A stretch of DNA of 64,000 bases from Falsibacillus pallidus (GTDB lineage Bacteria; Bacillota; Bacilli; Bacillales; DSM-25281): positions 124,001-188,000 of the forward strand of contig NZ_QQAY01000003.1 in the NCBI RefSeq assembly GCF_003350505.1, read 5' to 3'. The notes under the pieces were generated by a model. That model was given only the letters and a program-made list of their open reading frames with translations, did not search any database and was not told where the DNA came from. Of the stretch, positions 19,443 through 29,074 are shown piece by piece. Made by a program: the position numbers and the translations under genes. Every line of letters starts with the position of its first letter. Positions within the stretch are counted from its first letter, which is position 1.

Positions 19443-19932
19443 AGGGCAAGCCACCTCGCATGTAATCTGTCGAGACGATGATGGAATCTTTACCTATTAA
19501 TGGGGGAACAGGTGTCGAAATGACCCTTTTTCCTTCTATGATGTCAGCAAAGAAACCATCTGTAAGCTCGTACCCTACGATTGTGCCCAATTTTTCCAGA
19601 AAATATACATCTTCCAGCTCTCCAAGGCATTCCCCTTCCATCGACAGGGTTTTCCTCCCGATGAGGGGCTGATGATGGAGAAGCGTGTATTCCCCATCTT
19701 CTCCATTCCCTCGCTGCAAATGTTCTTTGCTGTCGATCAGGATTCCATCAGGGCCGATAGCGATGACAGACTCAATCGGCAATCGATATTTTTTTGGGAA
19801 CAGCCCTTTCGCTTTCATTGCTATGCCAGTTACACGCCCGTGTTCAGAAATGTAGATATCGCAGACACAGCCTGCTTGTTCGCCGTTCGTTAAAAAAACT
19901 GCGAGTCCGTTGATCAACGAAAATGTTCGCAA
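19390..19932 (-). CDS. yrrD: YrrD-like PRC-barrel protein
   Basis: 180 residues with two PRC-barrel-like halves: GEQAGCVCDIYISEHGRVTG and GECLGELEDVYFLEKLGTIV. Such barrels bind proteins or RNA; role in Bacillus unknown. Start is TTG 19932 behind GGTGGGG (product MRTFSLINGLAV...), which fits the B. subtilis homologue; the open frame reaches 20004 without a ribosome binding site. Confidence 0.78.
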   Translation of the reverse strand: MRTFSLINGLAVFLTNGEQAGCVCDIYISEHGRVTGIAMKAKGLFPKKYRLPIESVIAIGPDGILIDSKEHLQRGNGEDGEYTLLHHQPLIGRKTLSMEGECLGELEDVYFLEKLGTIVGYELTDGFFADIIEGKRVISTPVPPLIGKDSIIVSTDYMRGGLPYDEMSKLPEQGLGENRY

Positions 19933-20014
19933 AAGTATCCCCACCTTCCGAACATTCCTATTGTTCCCGAATCGAAAGGTTTCATAAACAGTAGACTTTT
20001 CCAATAAGGATTAA

Positions 20015-20056
20015 TAAAAAAAGCAGGGAAATCATTTTTTCATTGATTTCCCCGCT
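20015..20056 (-). terminator. Terminator after bioY
   Basis: 13-bp stem, AGCAGGGAAATCA (20022-20034) with TGATTTCCCCGCT (20043-20055), one mismatch, followed on the minus strand by TTTTTTT. Confidence 0.88.
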
Positions 20057-20061
20057 TATGA

Positions 20062-20658
20062 TTAAGCTGATTTCTTAAGATTTCTGTAGGAGCTTCTGGA
20101 CATTAGCGTTTTATCCAGCCTATGTGCCATCAATCCACCCAAAACGGAAAGGATGATGTCTTTTGGCAGTGGAACCATCATCCACGCCCATGCCATTTTG
20201 TATGTGAATCCATCTGGAGCTGATGCCCAAAGTTTATAGGCGCCATACATCCAGTTTGTTCCGAAAAGGTAATTGATGGCCATTCCAATCAGTGCTGCAG
20301 TGATATATACTGGGACGGAATTTTTCTTTTCAATGATTTTTCCTGTTGCATAAGCCGTCATGATATAAGATATGATAAATCCAAATGTCGGGCTTAAGAT
20401 GTTTGAAAATCCTCCGCTGAACTGCGCGAAGACCGGAACACCCGCAAGTCCCACCAATGCATAGACAATCATGGCTATTGCTCCAAGGCGGCTTCCGAGG
20501 ATGGCTCCAGCCAATATGGCAAAAAACGTCTGCAGTGTGATCGGGACCCCGCCGACTACCATGAATGGAACCATTGTTGTAATGTTCGCTCCGATTGCCA
20601 TTAAGGCTACAAACATTGCTGCTAGTGTTAAATCAATTGGTTTTAGTTTTTTGTTCAT
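20062..20658 (-). CDS. bioY: Biotin transporter substrate-binding subunit BioY
   Basis: 198 residues with about six membrane helices and the BioY landmarks: PITLQTFFAILAGAILGSRLG near residues 40-60, VGLAGVPVFAQFSGG, and PTFGFIISY. It is the S component for biotin uptake, used alone or with an ECF energy module (not in this window). ATG 20658 follows GGGGGAT. A BirA-type operator lies about 50 nt upstream. B. subtilis has no bioY here, so the gene is an insertion into an otherwise conserved order. Confidence 0.93.
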   Translation of the reverse strand: MNKKLKPIDLTLAAMFVALMAIGANITTMVPFMVVGGVPITLQTFFAILAGAILGSRLGAIAMIVYALVGLAGVPVFAQFSGGFSNILSPTFGFIISYIMTAYATGKIIEKKNSVPVYITAALIGMAINYLFGTNWMYGAYKLWASAPDGFTYKMAWAWMMVPLPKDIILSVLGGLMAHRLDKTLMSRSSYRNLKKSA

Positions 20659-20710
20659 ATGTATCCCCCATGTCAAATGTTCTTCATTTATAGAATATCC
20701 TCATCCTTAA

Positions 20711-20749
20711 ATATATGTCAACATTTTTAGTTGACTAGTTGACATATAT
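20711..20749 (-). promoter_or_regulatory. BirA-type operator upstream of bioY
   Basis: Perfect 12-bp inverted repeat, ATATATGTCAAC (20711-20722) and GTTGACATATAT (20738-20749), separated by 15 nt. Known Firmicute BirA sites are two GTTAAC-like half-sites with 14-16 nt between, so spacing and half-site fit with a T-to-C variation. Biotin-dependent repression of bioY is inferred. Confidence 0.75.
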
Positions 20750-20761
20750 GTTTAAGTTCAC

Positions 20762-20791
20762 AAAAAAAGAAGACCATCTAAGGTCCTCTTC
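20762..20791 (-). terminator. Terminator after recD2
   Basis: AAGA-GACC stem (20768-20775 with 20781-20790) followed on the minus strand by TTTTTTT. Confidence 0.7.
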
Positions 20792-20815
20792 GGTAAATAT
20801 CAATTATTACACTTT

Positions 20816-23212
20816 TCACAAAAAGTCATATGGGGAGATGTCTTCCATCCCGATCATTGGATTGATCTGATGGATGTTTGCTTCTGTGAGGGTTTGGGAT
20901 TCATCACTTTTTACAGCGGATTGGACTTCATCTGTATCTGCTGCTTTTAAACGGCGGCATAGGGTTGTCCTCCGTTTTTGGTCATCTTCCCTTTCGACAC
21001 CCATCCGGAAAGCATCTTCTTCGCCCAACAATATCAAGAATTTCTTGCTCCTGGTAATGGCCGTATATAACAGGTTTCTTCTCAGCATTCGGTAATAGCT
21101 TTTGACAACCGGCAAAATAACGATGGGAAATTCGCTCCCTTGGGACTTATGGATGGAGCAGCAGTATGCATGAGTGATTTGATTCATCTCCTGCTTTGTA
21201 TAGGTCACTTCTGTCCCTTCATATGAAACGATGATCATCTCTTGCTTCTCTACATTTTCTTTAGAAGTAAAAATGGAAATGATCTCCCCTATATCGCCAT
21301 TGAACACATTTTTCTCAGGCTGATTGACGAGCTGCAGGACTTTATCTCCTATTCGAAACTTTACATTCCCATAAGAGAGTTCTTTCCTTGTACCCTTTTC
21401 ATCTCCATTTAATATCTCCTGCAATAAGGCGTTCAAGCTGTCAATCCCAGCCGGCCCCCGATACATAGGAGCCAAGACTTGAATGTCCTTGGCGGTAAAG
21501 CCTTTTGTCACCGCATTCTGCACGACTTTCTCAACCACTTGGGTGATCTGTCCTGAACTGCAAGCAATAAACGAGCGGTCAGGCTGCTGCTTTCTTACAT
21601 CAGCGGGCACATGGCCGTTTTTAATCTCATGGGCCAATTCAATGATCGAGGAGCCTTCAGCCTGCCGGTAGATATCCGTCAGCCTGACTGTCGGAATTAC
21701 CTTCGAAGCTAACAGGTCCTTCAACACTTGTCCCGGACCGACTGAGGGCAGCTGATCTTCGTCACCCACCATGACTACTTGAATATGTTCCGGAAGAGCT
21801 TTAAACAGCTGGTGGGCAAGCCATGTATCGACCATCGACATTTCGTCTATGATTAAAAACTTTCCCTCGATTTCCTTTTCATCATCTGCTTGAAAGCCCT
21901 CCTGTCCATTCCAGCCAAGAAGGCGATGGATAGTCACAGCAGGGAGCCCGGTCGACTCGGTCATTCGCTTTGCAGCTCTTCCAGTAGGAGCGGCAAGAAG
22001 AATGGGAAACGGCTCCTCCTTCTTATATTGAGAAGGATCCAGCGAACAGCCATGCAGTTCTGCATACAGCTCTACGATTCCTTTGATGACAGTCGTTTTC
22101 CCGGTACCCGGACCTCCTGTCAAAAGCAGCATCGGAGACATCAATGCCTGGCTTATGGCTTCTTTCTGCGATGGTGCATATTGAACCCCCAGCCGCTCCT
22201 CCAACTCCCCGAGAGCAAGCAAAAACTCTGACTGAGGAAACTGATCTTCATATTCATCCTGCGCAAGGATTCTTTGAATGCTGGTCACCAGGCCTTTTTC
22301 AGAAAAATAAAGGGATGGAAGATAGATGCGCTGTTCCTCGATCATCAATTTGCTCTCTTCGTTCAACTGGACAATTTCATTGGAAATCGCATCAAAAGGA
22401 ATTTCGACGCTCTGATTTTCTTCCAGCAAAGCTTTCACTTTTTGCAATAAATCCCTGGCTTCAAGATACACATGCCCGTCCTGGATGCACTGCTGTTCCG
22501 TAACATAAAGTACTCCTGCTTTTATCCGGTCCGGATGGCTGCCATGGATGCCGATTTTACTTCCCAATTCATCAGCACGCCCGAAACCGATTCCTTCAAT
22601 ATCCTCTACGAGCTGATAAGGATTTTTTTCGATGATCTCCAACGCATTCTCTTTATAGACCTGGTAGATTTTCATAGAAAGCTGTGGTCCAAATCCGTAT
22701 GTATTAAGGCCGACCATGATCTGTTCGAGCCCTTGATGCTCGACTAGCGTATCATAAATGGTCTTTGCTTTTTCCGGGGCGAGCTTAGGGATTGAATCCA
22801 ATATGGAAGGCTGCTCCAATATTTTACTGATTGCATTTTCACCCAGCTCTGAAACGATCTTTTCTGCCGTTTTAGCACCGATTCCTTTAAAAAGTTCACT
22901 TGATAGATAATTGATGATCCCTTCTTTTGTCTGGGGCATCACTTTTTTAAAATGCTGTACATGGAATTGGGGGCCGAACTTTGGATGTTCCTTTACATCT
23001 CCATAAAAAACATAAGTTTCCTCTTCGTGGATCCTTGGAAAATAGCCGGTGATGACAGCCTCTTTATCGCTGTCCTGAAGGTTTGTTTCATCCACACGGA
23101 TCCTTACGACAGAGTACAGGTTCTGCTCATTGTGGAATATCGTCACAATATGCCGCCCTTTAATATATCGCTCGTCTTCAGAAAATAAGTCCATATGACC
23201 TTGCCGGCTCAT
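20816..23212 (-). CDS. recD2: RecD2-type ATP-dependent DNA helicase
   Basis: 798 residues, the length of B. subtilis YrrC/RecD2. N-terminal OB-like and helix-hairpin-helix region (GIGAKTAEKIVSELGE, GIGFGRADELG), Walker A LLTGGPGTGKTTV, Walker B FLIIDEMSMVDTW, GDEDQLPSVGPG, and motif VI LYTAITRSKKFL. A 5'-3' helicase without RecBC, involved in mismatch repair and replication forks. ATG 23212 follows AAGGGGGGTG; yrrB is 32 nt upstream. Confidence 0.95.
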   Translation of the reverse strand: MSRQGHMDLFSEDERYIKGRHIVTIFHNEQNLYSVVRIRVDETNLQDSDKEAVITGYFPRIHEEETYVFYGDVKEHPKFGPQFHVQHFKKVMPQTKEGIINYLSSELFKGIGAKTAEKIVSELGENAISKILEQPSILDSIPKLAPEKAKTIYDTLVEHQGLEQIMVGLNTYGFGPQLSMKIYQVYKENALEIIEKNPYQLVEDIEGIGFGRADELGSKIGIHGSHPDRIKAGVLYVTEQQCIQDGHVYLEARDLLQKVKALLEENQSVEIPFDAISNEIVQLNEESKLMIEEQRIYLPSLYFSEKGLVTSIQRILAQDEYEDQFPQSEFLLALGELEERLGVQYAPSQKEAISQALMSPMLLLTGGPGTGKTTVIKGIVELYAELHGCSLDPSQYKKEEPFPILLAAPTGRAAKRMTESTGLPAVTIHRLLGWNGQEGFQADDEKEIEGKFLIIDEMSMVDTWLAHQLFKALPEHIQVVMVGDEDQLPSVGPGQVLKDLLASKVIPTVRLTDIYRQAEGSSIIELAHEIKNGHVPADVRKQQPDRSFIACSSGQITQVVEKVVQNAVTKGFTAKDIQVLAPMYRGPAGIDSLNALLQEILNGDEKGTRKELSYGNVKFRIGDKVLQLVNQPEKNVFNGDIGEIISIFTSKENVEKQEMIIVSYEGTEVTYTKQEMNQITHAYCCSIHKSQGSEFPIVILPVVKSYYRMLRRNLLYTAITRSKKFLILLGEEDAFRMGVEREDDQKRRTTLCRRLKAADTDEVQSAVKSDESQTLTEANIHQINPMIGMEDISPYDFL

Positions 23213-23244
23213 AGGTTTCACCCCCCTTTCCGTCTACAAAAAAA

Positions 23245-23910
23245 TCAATCGTTCTCTAATGCTTTTTCCATCATTTTTTTGCCGTAGCCTGCAAGCATAT
23301 GATCAGGCTGGATTTCGAGTGCCTTTTCAAAATAGACAAGGGCTTTTTCCGGATCATCTTCATGCCCTGCTGTTGCAACACCTAAATTATAAAGGGCGTC
23401 CGTATGATCAGGGACAAGCTCCAATACTTTATGGAATTCACTGATTGCTTCTTCATAAAGTCCCAATTGTGCCAGACATAATCCAAATTGAAATCTTGCC
23501 TCAGCATCTGAACTGTTTAATTCCGTGCTTCTCTGCAAATAAGGCAATGCCAGCTTGAACTGTTCAGCCTGCATGAATGAAAGGCCCAGCATGAAATAGG
23601 CATCGCTATTTTCCAACCCGGTGCCGATCGCTTTTTCATACATTTTGATAGCCGGCTCCAATTTTTCCGATTCATAATAAAGGTTGCCCAGACTATAGTA
23701 GGCAGCCCCTGCTTTTTCATCTATTTCAATGGCCTTCAGATAGAACTTTTCCGCTCTTTCCATTTCGCCAACCGCTGATAAAACATGTCCAAAATTAATA
23801 TAGCCGACCACGTCATTTGGATTTTCCTCAATCACTTCATTAAAAAGGGCAATCGCTTCTTCAAACTGTCCTTTTTCCAAATGCTCGATGCCTGCTTTAT
23901 TTTTATCCAT
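23245..23910 (-). CDS. yrrB: TPR-repeat protein YrrB
   Basis: 221 residues built of about six tandem 34-residue TPRs; consensus positions are seen in units such as GYINFGHVLSAVGEMERAE and AYYSLGNLYYESEKLEPAIK. A protein-interaction scaffold of unknown partner. ATG 23910 follows GAGGTGG. Upstream partner of recD2, as in B. subtilis. Confidence 0.9.
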   Translation of the reverse strand: MDKNKAGIEHLEKGQFEEAIALFNEVIEENPNDVVGYINFGHVLSAVGEMERAEKFYLKAIEIDEKAGAAYYSLGNLYYESEKLEPAIKMYEKAIGTGLENSDAYFMLGLSFMQAEQFKLALPYLQRSTELNSSDAEARFQFGLCLAQLGLYEEAISEFHKVLELVPDHTDALYNLGVATAGHEDDPEKALVYFEKALEIQPDHMLAGYGKKMMEKALEND

Positions 23911-23966
23911 AAAATCATCCACCTCATTGCTTTCAACTTCTATGTGAAGTATACCATAAATCAAGG

Positions 23967-24006
23967 CAAAAAAAGGACTGGCTCTTTACGATAAAGAGCA
24001 GTCCTT
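23967..24006 (-). terminator. Terminator after mnmA
   Basis: 15-bp stem, AAGGACTGGCTCTTTA (23973-23988) with TAAAGAGCAGTCCTT (23992-24006), one bulged base, then TTTTTTT on the minus strand. It separates mnmA from yrrB. Confidence 0.9.
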
Positions 24007-24009
24007 CCA

Positions 24010-25140
<1,131 letters not shown>

Positions 25141-26286
25141 TTATTGTTTTGCCAATCTATTGACGATGGCTGCTGTTTTTTCAGCTGCCATTTCGATTTG
25201 TTCTTCGGTATTATTTAAGCCGAAACTAAAGCGGATAGAATTCCTTAAGCGGTCCGAATCATTCCCGAACATCGCCACAAGGACGTGGGACGGCTCAATG
25301 GAACCTGCAGTGCATGCTGAACCACTGGATGCGGCAACTCCTGATAGATCGAGATTCACCAGCATCGCTTCCACATCTGTTCCGGCAAAGCTCAAGTTTA
25401 GCACATGCGGCAAAGCTTCATCAACAAATCCGTTTACCACAAAATAAACCTCATGTTGGGTAAGGATTTCAATGAATTTCTTTTTGAAGCCAAGGTATTT
25501 CTCTCTTCTTTCTTCCTTTGTTTCTTCAGCGATTTTTACAGCTTCAGCAAATGCTCCAATAGAAGAAACATTTTCGGTGCCAGCACGTCTTTTTTTCTCC
25601 TGCTCGCCTCCATGCATGCGAGGCTTGACCTTGACGCCTTCCCTGGCATAAAGGAATCCGATCCCCTTCGGTCCATTGATCTTATGGGATGAAACGGACA
25701 ACAAATCCACACCAATCTGTTTTACATCCAGATTCTCGATCCCATATGCTTGAACAGCATCTGTATGAAAAACCGCTTGATGTTCTTTTAAAATATCCGC
25801 TATCTCTGCAATCGGCTGTATCGTGCCAACTTCATTGTTCCCGTACATGATGGATACGACAGTCGTTTCGTCTGTCAATGCCTGTCGAACAACTTCCGGA
25901 TTAACAAGTCCTTTTTCGTCAACAGGCAGATATGTCACTTGAAACCCTTCTGATTCCAAAGCATGACAGGCATGAAGCACTGCATGATGCTCGATGGATG
26001 AAGTAATAATATGCATCCCTTTATCCTTGGCAGCATGGGCAGCCCCGATGATTGCCATATTATCCGCTTCTGTTCCACCGCTGGTAAAAATGATTTCATT
26101 GAAGGAAGCATTAATGCTCTTCGCCAGGAGTGTCCGTGCACTATCAAGGATCTGGCGCGCTTCCCTCCCGAATGAGTGGATGCTGGAAGGATTGCCATAT
26201 TGTTCGTTCAGCAGTTTCACCATTTTTTCAGCCACTTGCGGATGCACCGGGGAAGTAGCTGCGTGGTCGAGATAAATTCGTTCCAA
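25141..26286 (-). CDS. yrvO: Cysteine desulfurase YrvO (NifS/IscS family)
   Basis: 381 residues. PLP lysine in SSHKINGPKGIGFLYAR and catalytic Cys in SGVAASSGSACTAGS, on the long loop typical of group I desulfurases. Supplies persulfide sulfur to MnmA, encoded directly downstream. Start is TTG 26286 (product MERIYLDHAATSP) behind GGAGTG. CymR, the cysteine regulator, is encoded 61 nt upstream. Confidence 0.95.
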   Translation of the reverse strand: MERIYLDHAATSPVHPQVAEKMVKLLNEQYGNPSSIHSFGREARQILDSARTLLAKSINASFNEIIFTSGGTEADNMAIIGAAHAAKDKGMHIITSSIEHHAVLHACHALESEGFQVTYLPVDEKGLVNPEVVRQALTDETTVVSIMYGNNEVGTIQPIAEIADILKEHQAVFHTDAVQAYGIENLDVKQIGVDLLSVSSHKINGPKGIGFLYAREGVKVKPRMHGGEQEKKRRAGTENVSSIGAFAEAVKIAEETKEERREKYLGFKKKFIEILTQHEVYFVVNGFVDEALPHVLNLSFAGTDVEAMLVNLDLSGVAASSGSACTAGSIEPSHVLVAMFGNDSDRLRNSIRFSFGLNNTEEQIEMAAEKTAAIVNRLAKQ

Positions 26287-26347
26287 TTCATTTCACTCCA
26301 ATAATTGATTGATAATCGACTAAGGCTGTATGATTTCCACCATTGCC

Positions 26348-26767
26348 TTAGATATAAAACATATAAGCATCAGACTCGCCATCATTCGTATGATGGGCCA
26401 AATCTTCAATTGTTGTATTATCCAAGACTTCTTTCACGGCATCTCTGATTCTGATCCACAATTCCCGTTTAGCCGGTTCCTCATCTTCAATTCCTTCTAC
26501 AGGGCTGATCGGCCCTTCAAGGACACGGATGATATCCCCTGATGAAATTTCGGAAGGCTCTTTGGCTAAGATATAGCCGCCATATGCCCCCCTGATACTT
26601 TTGACTAATCCTGCATTTCGCAATGGCGCCACTAATTGTTCGAGATAATGCTCAGATAATTCATGCGCCGCTGCAATTGTTTTTAAAGATGTAGGCCCTT
26701 CACCATGCCTTTTGGCAAGCTCAATCATAATGGTCAGCCCATAGCGGCCTTTAGTAGAAATTTTCAT
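26348..26767 (-). CDS. cymR: Rrf2-family repressor CymR
   Basis: 139 residues (B. subtilis CymR 138). Winged helix at the N-terminus: MKISTKGRYGLTIMIELA, then ELSEHYLEQLVAPLRNAGLV. No cluster-binding Cys triad is present, as in CymR and unlike IscR. It represses cysteine-supply genes, together with CysK, when cysteine is plentiful; the operator before yrrT (5063-5089) is a likely target. Its ATG overlaps the stop of the preceding membrane gene by 4 nt. Confidence 0.96.
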   Translation of the reverse strand: MKISTKGRYGLTIMIELAKRHGEGPTSLKTIAAAHELSEHYLEQLVAPLRNAGLVKSIRGAYGGYILAKEPSEISSGDIIRVLEGPISPVEGIEDEEPAKRELWIRIRDAVKEVLDNTTIEDLAHHTNDGESDAYMFYI

Positions 26768-27441
26768 AGTTTCGCACCTCTATCTATTTCATTTGTTGAA
26801 ATTGTTTTCTTTACTGATACTGCCTTTTCCATCAAATAATCCACCGTTTTTTGACATTGCGGCAATGCGATTCCAACTAGAGTACCGATTGAAAGACTAA
26901 AAAAAATCGTCCCATAGTATACTGGTCCGCCTAATTGCCAGCCAATGGCTAAAACCACTATTTCCATAGCCCTTCGAACGTGGGAAATCTTCCACCCCGT
27001 ACGTTCATTGACGGCCAGCATCAAACTGTCCCTTGGTCCGGCGCCAATACCCGCCGCAATGTAAAGTCCCATGCCATAGGCCATGACTACCATCCCAACA
27101 AGGAACATGATGATTTTCCCTATCAATGTGTCCGGTGTTTTCATAAACGGCAGCAGCATATATAAATCAATGAAAAATCCTACGAGCAGCATATTCAAAT
27201 AAGCTCCTACTTTAGGAATTTTCCTTGATAGAATGGAAGAGGAAAGCAGGACGATGCATCCGATTAGTATGGACCAGGAGCCAATTGTCAAACCCAGCTG
27301 TTCATACAATCCGACATGAAGGACATCCCAAGGTGTCGCACCAAGATCTGCAAGAATCAAAAAGACAATTCCAAGCGACATAATCAAAAGGCCGACAATA
27401 AAGAAGGCGAACCTGGCGATGATACTTTTTCTTTTGTCCAT
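26764..27441 (-). CDS. YczE/YitT-like membrane protein
   Basis: 225 residues with five to six membrane helices and the family patterns LADLGATPWDVLHVGL near the start and YIAAGIGAGPRDSLMLA in the middle. Such YczE-like proteins have no firm function; B. subtilis YczE affects bacillaene/plipastatin production. It shares ATGA with cymR, so the two are co-translated; B. subtilis lacks this gene here. A link to cysteine or sulfur transport is only a guess from position. Confidence 0.8.
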   Translation of the reverse strand: MDKRKSIIARFAFFIVGLLIMSLGIVFLILADLGATPWDVLHVGLYEQLGLTIGSWSILIGCIVLLSSSILSRKIPKVGAYLNMLLVGFFIDLYMLLPFMKTPDTLIGKIIMFLVGMVVMAYGMGLYIAAGIGAGPRDSLMLAVNERTGWKISHVRRAMEIVVLAIGWQLGGPVYYGTIFFSLSIGTLVGIALPQCQKTVDYLMEKAVSVKKTISTNEIDRGAKL

Positions 27442-27496
27442 AGCATTCCTCTATTCCATGTTTTTGACTTTCCGATTTCACTTTTTCACTTTTGAC

Positions 27497-27505
27497 ATTA
27501 TAGCA
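27497..27505 (-). promoter_or_regulatory. Extended -10 promoter for the yczE-like/cymR operon
   Basis: Minus strand TGC followed by TATAAT (27505-27497), an extended -10, about 55 nt upstream of the first gene. No good -35 is seen. The intergenic region is shared with the divergent rarA. Confidence 0.5.
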
Positions 27506-27583
27506 TAGAACCCGTTACAGATGCATTCAAGCTTTCTCTTTGCTACAATACATGTACTAGAACATCAGTTTGGAGAGATGCAC

Positions 27584-28852
27584 ATGACCACTAAACCTTT
27601 GGCCTATCGGATGCGCCCCAGAAACATTGATGAGATCGTCGGACAAGAGCACCTGGTCGGAGAAGGAAAGATCATCAGGCGGATGGTAAAAGCCAAGCAG
27701 CTTTCTTCCATGATTTTGTACGGGCCACCCGGCATAGGCAAAACGTCGATTGCCAGCGCCATAGCAGGAAGCACCAAGTACGCATTCAGGATGCTGAATG
27801 CCGTTACCAACAATAAAAAAGATATGGAAATCGTGGTACAGGAAGCCAAGATGTCCGGGAAAGTCATTCTGCTGCTTGACGAGGTGCATAGACTTGATAA
27901 AGCAAAGCAGGACTTTCTCCTCCCCTATTTAGAAAACGGGATGATCACAATGATCGGTGCAACTACGAGCAATCCTTATCATGCCATTAATCCTGCCATC
28001 AGGAGCAGGTGCCAGATTTTCGAATTGAAGCCATTGGAGCAGGCTGATATGGAAAAAGCCCTTCAAGCGGCGGTGGAGGATGAAGAGCGTGGCCTTGGAA
28101 AATATCCTTTAGTGATGAAAGAAGATGCCCTTCATCATTTTGCAACGGCCAGCAGCGGTGATTTAAGGAGTGCCTTGAATGCATTGGAATTGGCGGTCCT
28201 TTCAACGGAAGAAAATAAAGATGGAGAGATCATCATCTCAGAGGAAACAGCAGAAGAATGCCTGCAAATGAAAAGTCTTGCCCACGATAAGGACGGAGAT
28301 GCCCATTATGATGTTTTAAGCGGCTTTCAAAAGTCCATACGGGGAAGTGATGTCAATGCAGCCCTCCATTATCTCGGAAGGCTGATCGAAGCCGGCGACC
28401 TCCCAAGCATTACTAGACGGCTTCTTGTCATCGCCTATGAAGATATCGGTCTTGCAAGCCCCCAAGCCGGGCCGCGGACATTGGCTGCCATCCAGACAGC
28501 AGAGAAAATCGGATTCCCGGAAGCACGCATCCCATTGGCTAACGTCGTCATCGAACTTTGCCTCTCCCCAAAATCGAATTCTGCCATAATGGCCATCGGT
28601 GAGGCGTTGGCAGACATTCGTTCCGGAAAGAGCGGAGAAGTGCCTATTCATCTGAAAGACGCCCATTATAAAGGGGCGAAGGAGCTTGGCAGGGGAGTCG
28701 ATTATAAGTACCCGCATGATTTTGAAAACGGATGGGTAAAACAGCAGTACCTGCCTGATACATTGAAAAACAAGAAATACTACAAGCCGAAAAAAACAGG
28801 AAAGTTCGAGCAGGCGATTTCTACAGTATATGATAAAATCAATAATAATTAA
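27584..28852 (+). CDS. rarA: Replication-associated recombination protein RarA (MgsA)
   Basis: 422 residues, clamp-loader-like AAA+ ATPase: Walker A YGPPGIGKTSIA, Walker B LLLDEVHRLDKAKQD, sensor GATTSNP, arginine-finger region AIRSRCQIFELK, then the MgsA tetramerisation C-domain with DPHAR-less YKGAKELGRGVDYKYPHDF. Acts at stalled replication forks. ATG 27584 stands 6 nt after GGAGAG; the longer frame to 27521 has no ribosome binding site. Confidence 0.95.
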   Translation: MTTKPLAYRMRPRNIDEIVGQEHLVGEGKIIRRMVKAKQLSSMILYGPPGIGKTSIASAIAGSTKYAFRMLNAVTNNKKDMEIVVQEAKMSGKVILLLDEVHRLDKAKQDFLLPYLENGMITMIGATTSNPYHAINPAIRSRCQIFELKPLEQADMEKALQAAVEDEERGLGKYPLVMKEDALHHFATASSGDLRSALNALELAVLSTEENKDGEIIISEETAEECLQMKSLAHDKDGDAHYDVLSGFQKSIRGSDVNAALHYLGRLIEAGDLPSITRRLLVIAYEDIGLASPQAGPRTLAAIQTAEKIGFPEARIPLANVVIELCLSPKSNSAIMAIGEALADIRSGKSGEVPIHLKDAHYKGAKELGRGVDYKYPHDFENGWVKQQYLPDTLKNKKYYKPKKTGKFEQAISTVYDKINNN

Positions 28853-28856
28853 TGAA

Positions 28857-28975
28857 CAAAAGCGGAAGCGCCTTGGTCAGCCCCGACCAGCATAAGACGC
28901 AACTCGAAGGAAATCCTGATTTCCGTAGAGGTGCGACTTATGACTCGAGGGGCTAGGCGTTGGAGCTGGACGTCG
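28857..28975. repeat. Palindromic dispersed-repeat-like element after rarA
   Basis: About 119 bp beginning AAAAGCGGAAGCGCC and ending GGAGCTGGACG, with internal complementary segments (for example GGAAATC...GATTTCC at 28909-28926 and GACTTATG versus CATAAG). Elements with these ends are known to me as common non-coding repeats between genes of many Bacillaceae. Only one copy is in this window, so repeat status rests on recollection. Confidence 0.5.
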
Positions 28976-29033
28976 ATTAACTTCTTTCAAAGTTATTCAC
29001 AAGGTAAAATTTTTATAATTTCTTTAACGAAGA

Positions 29034-29074
29034 TAAAATCCCTGTCCACTTGATATGGACAGGGATTTCGTTTT
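29034..29074. terminator. Bidirectional terminator between rarA and the ABC operon
   Basis: Perfect 12-bp stem, AAATCCCTGTCC (29036-29047) with GGACAGGGATTT (29057-29068), T-rich on both outer sides. Confidence 0.85.
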
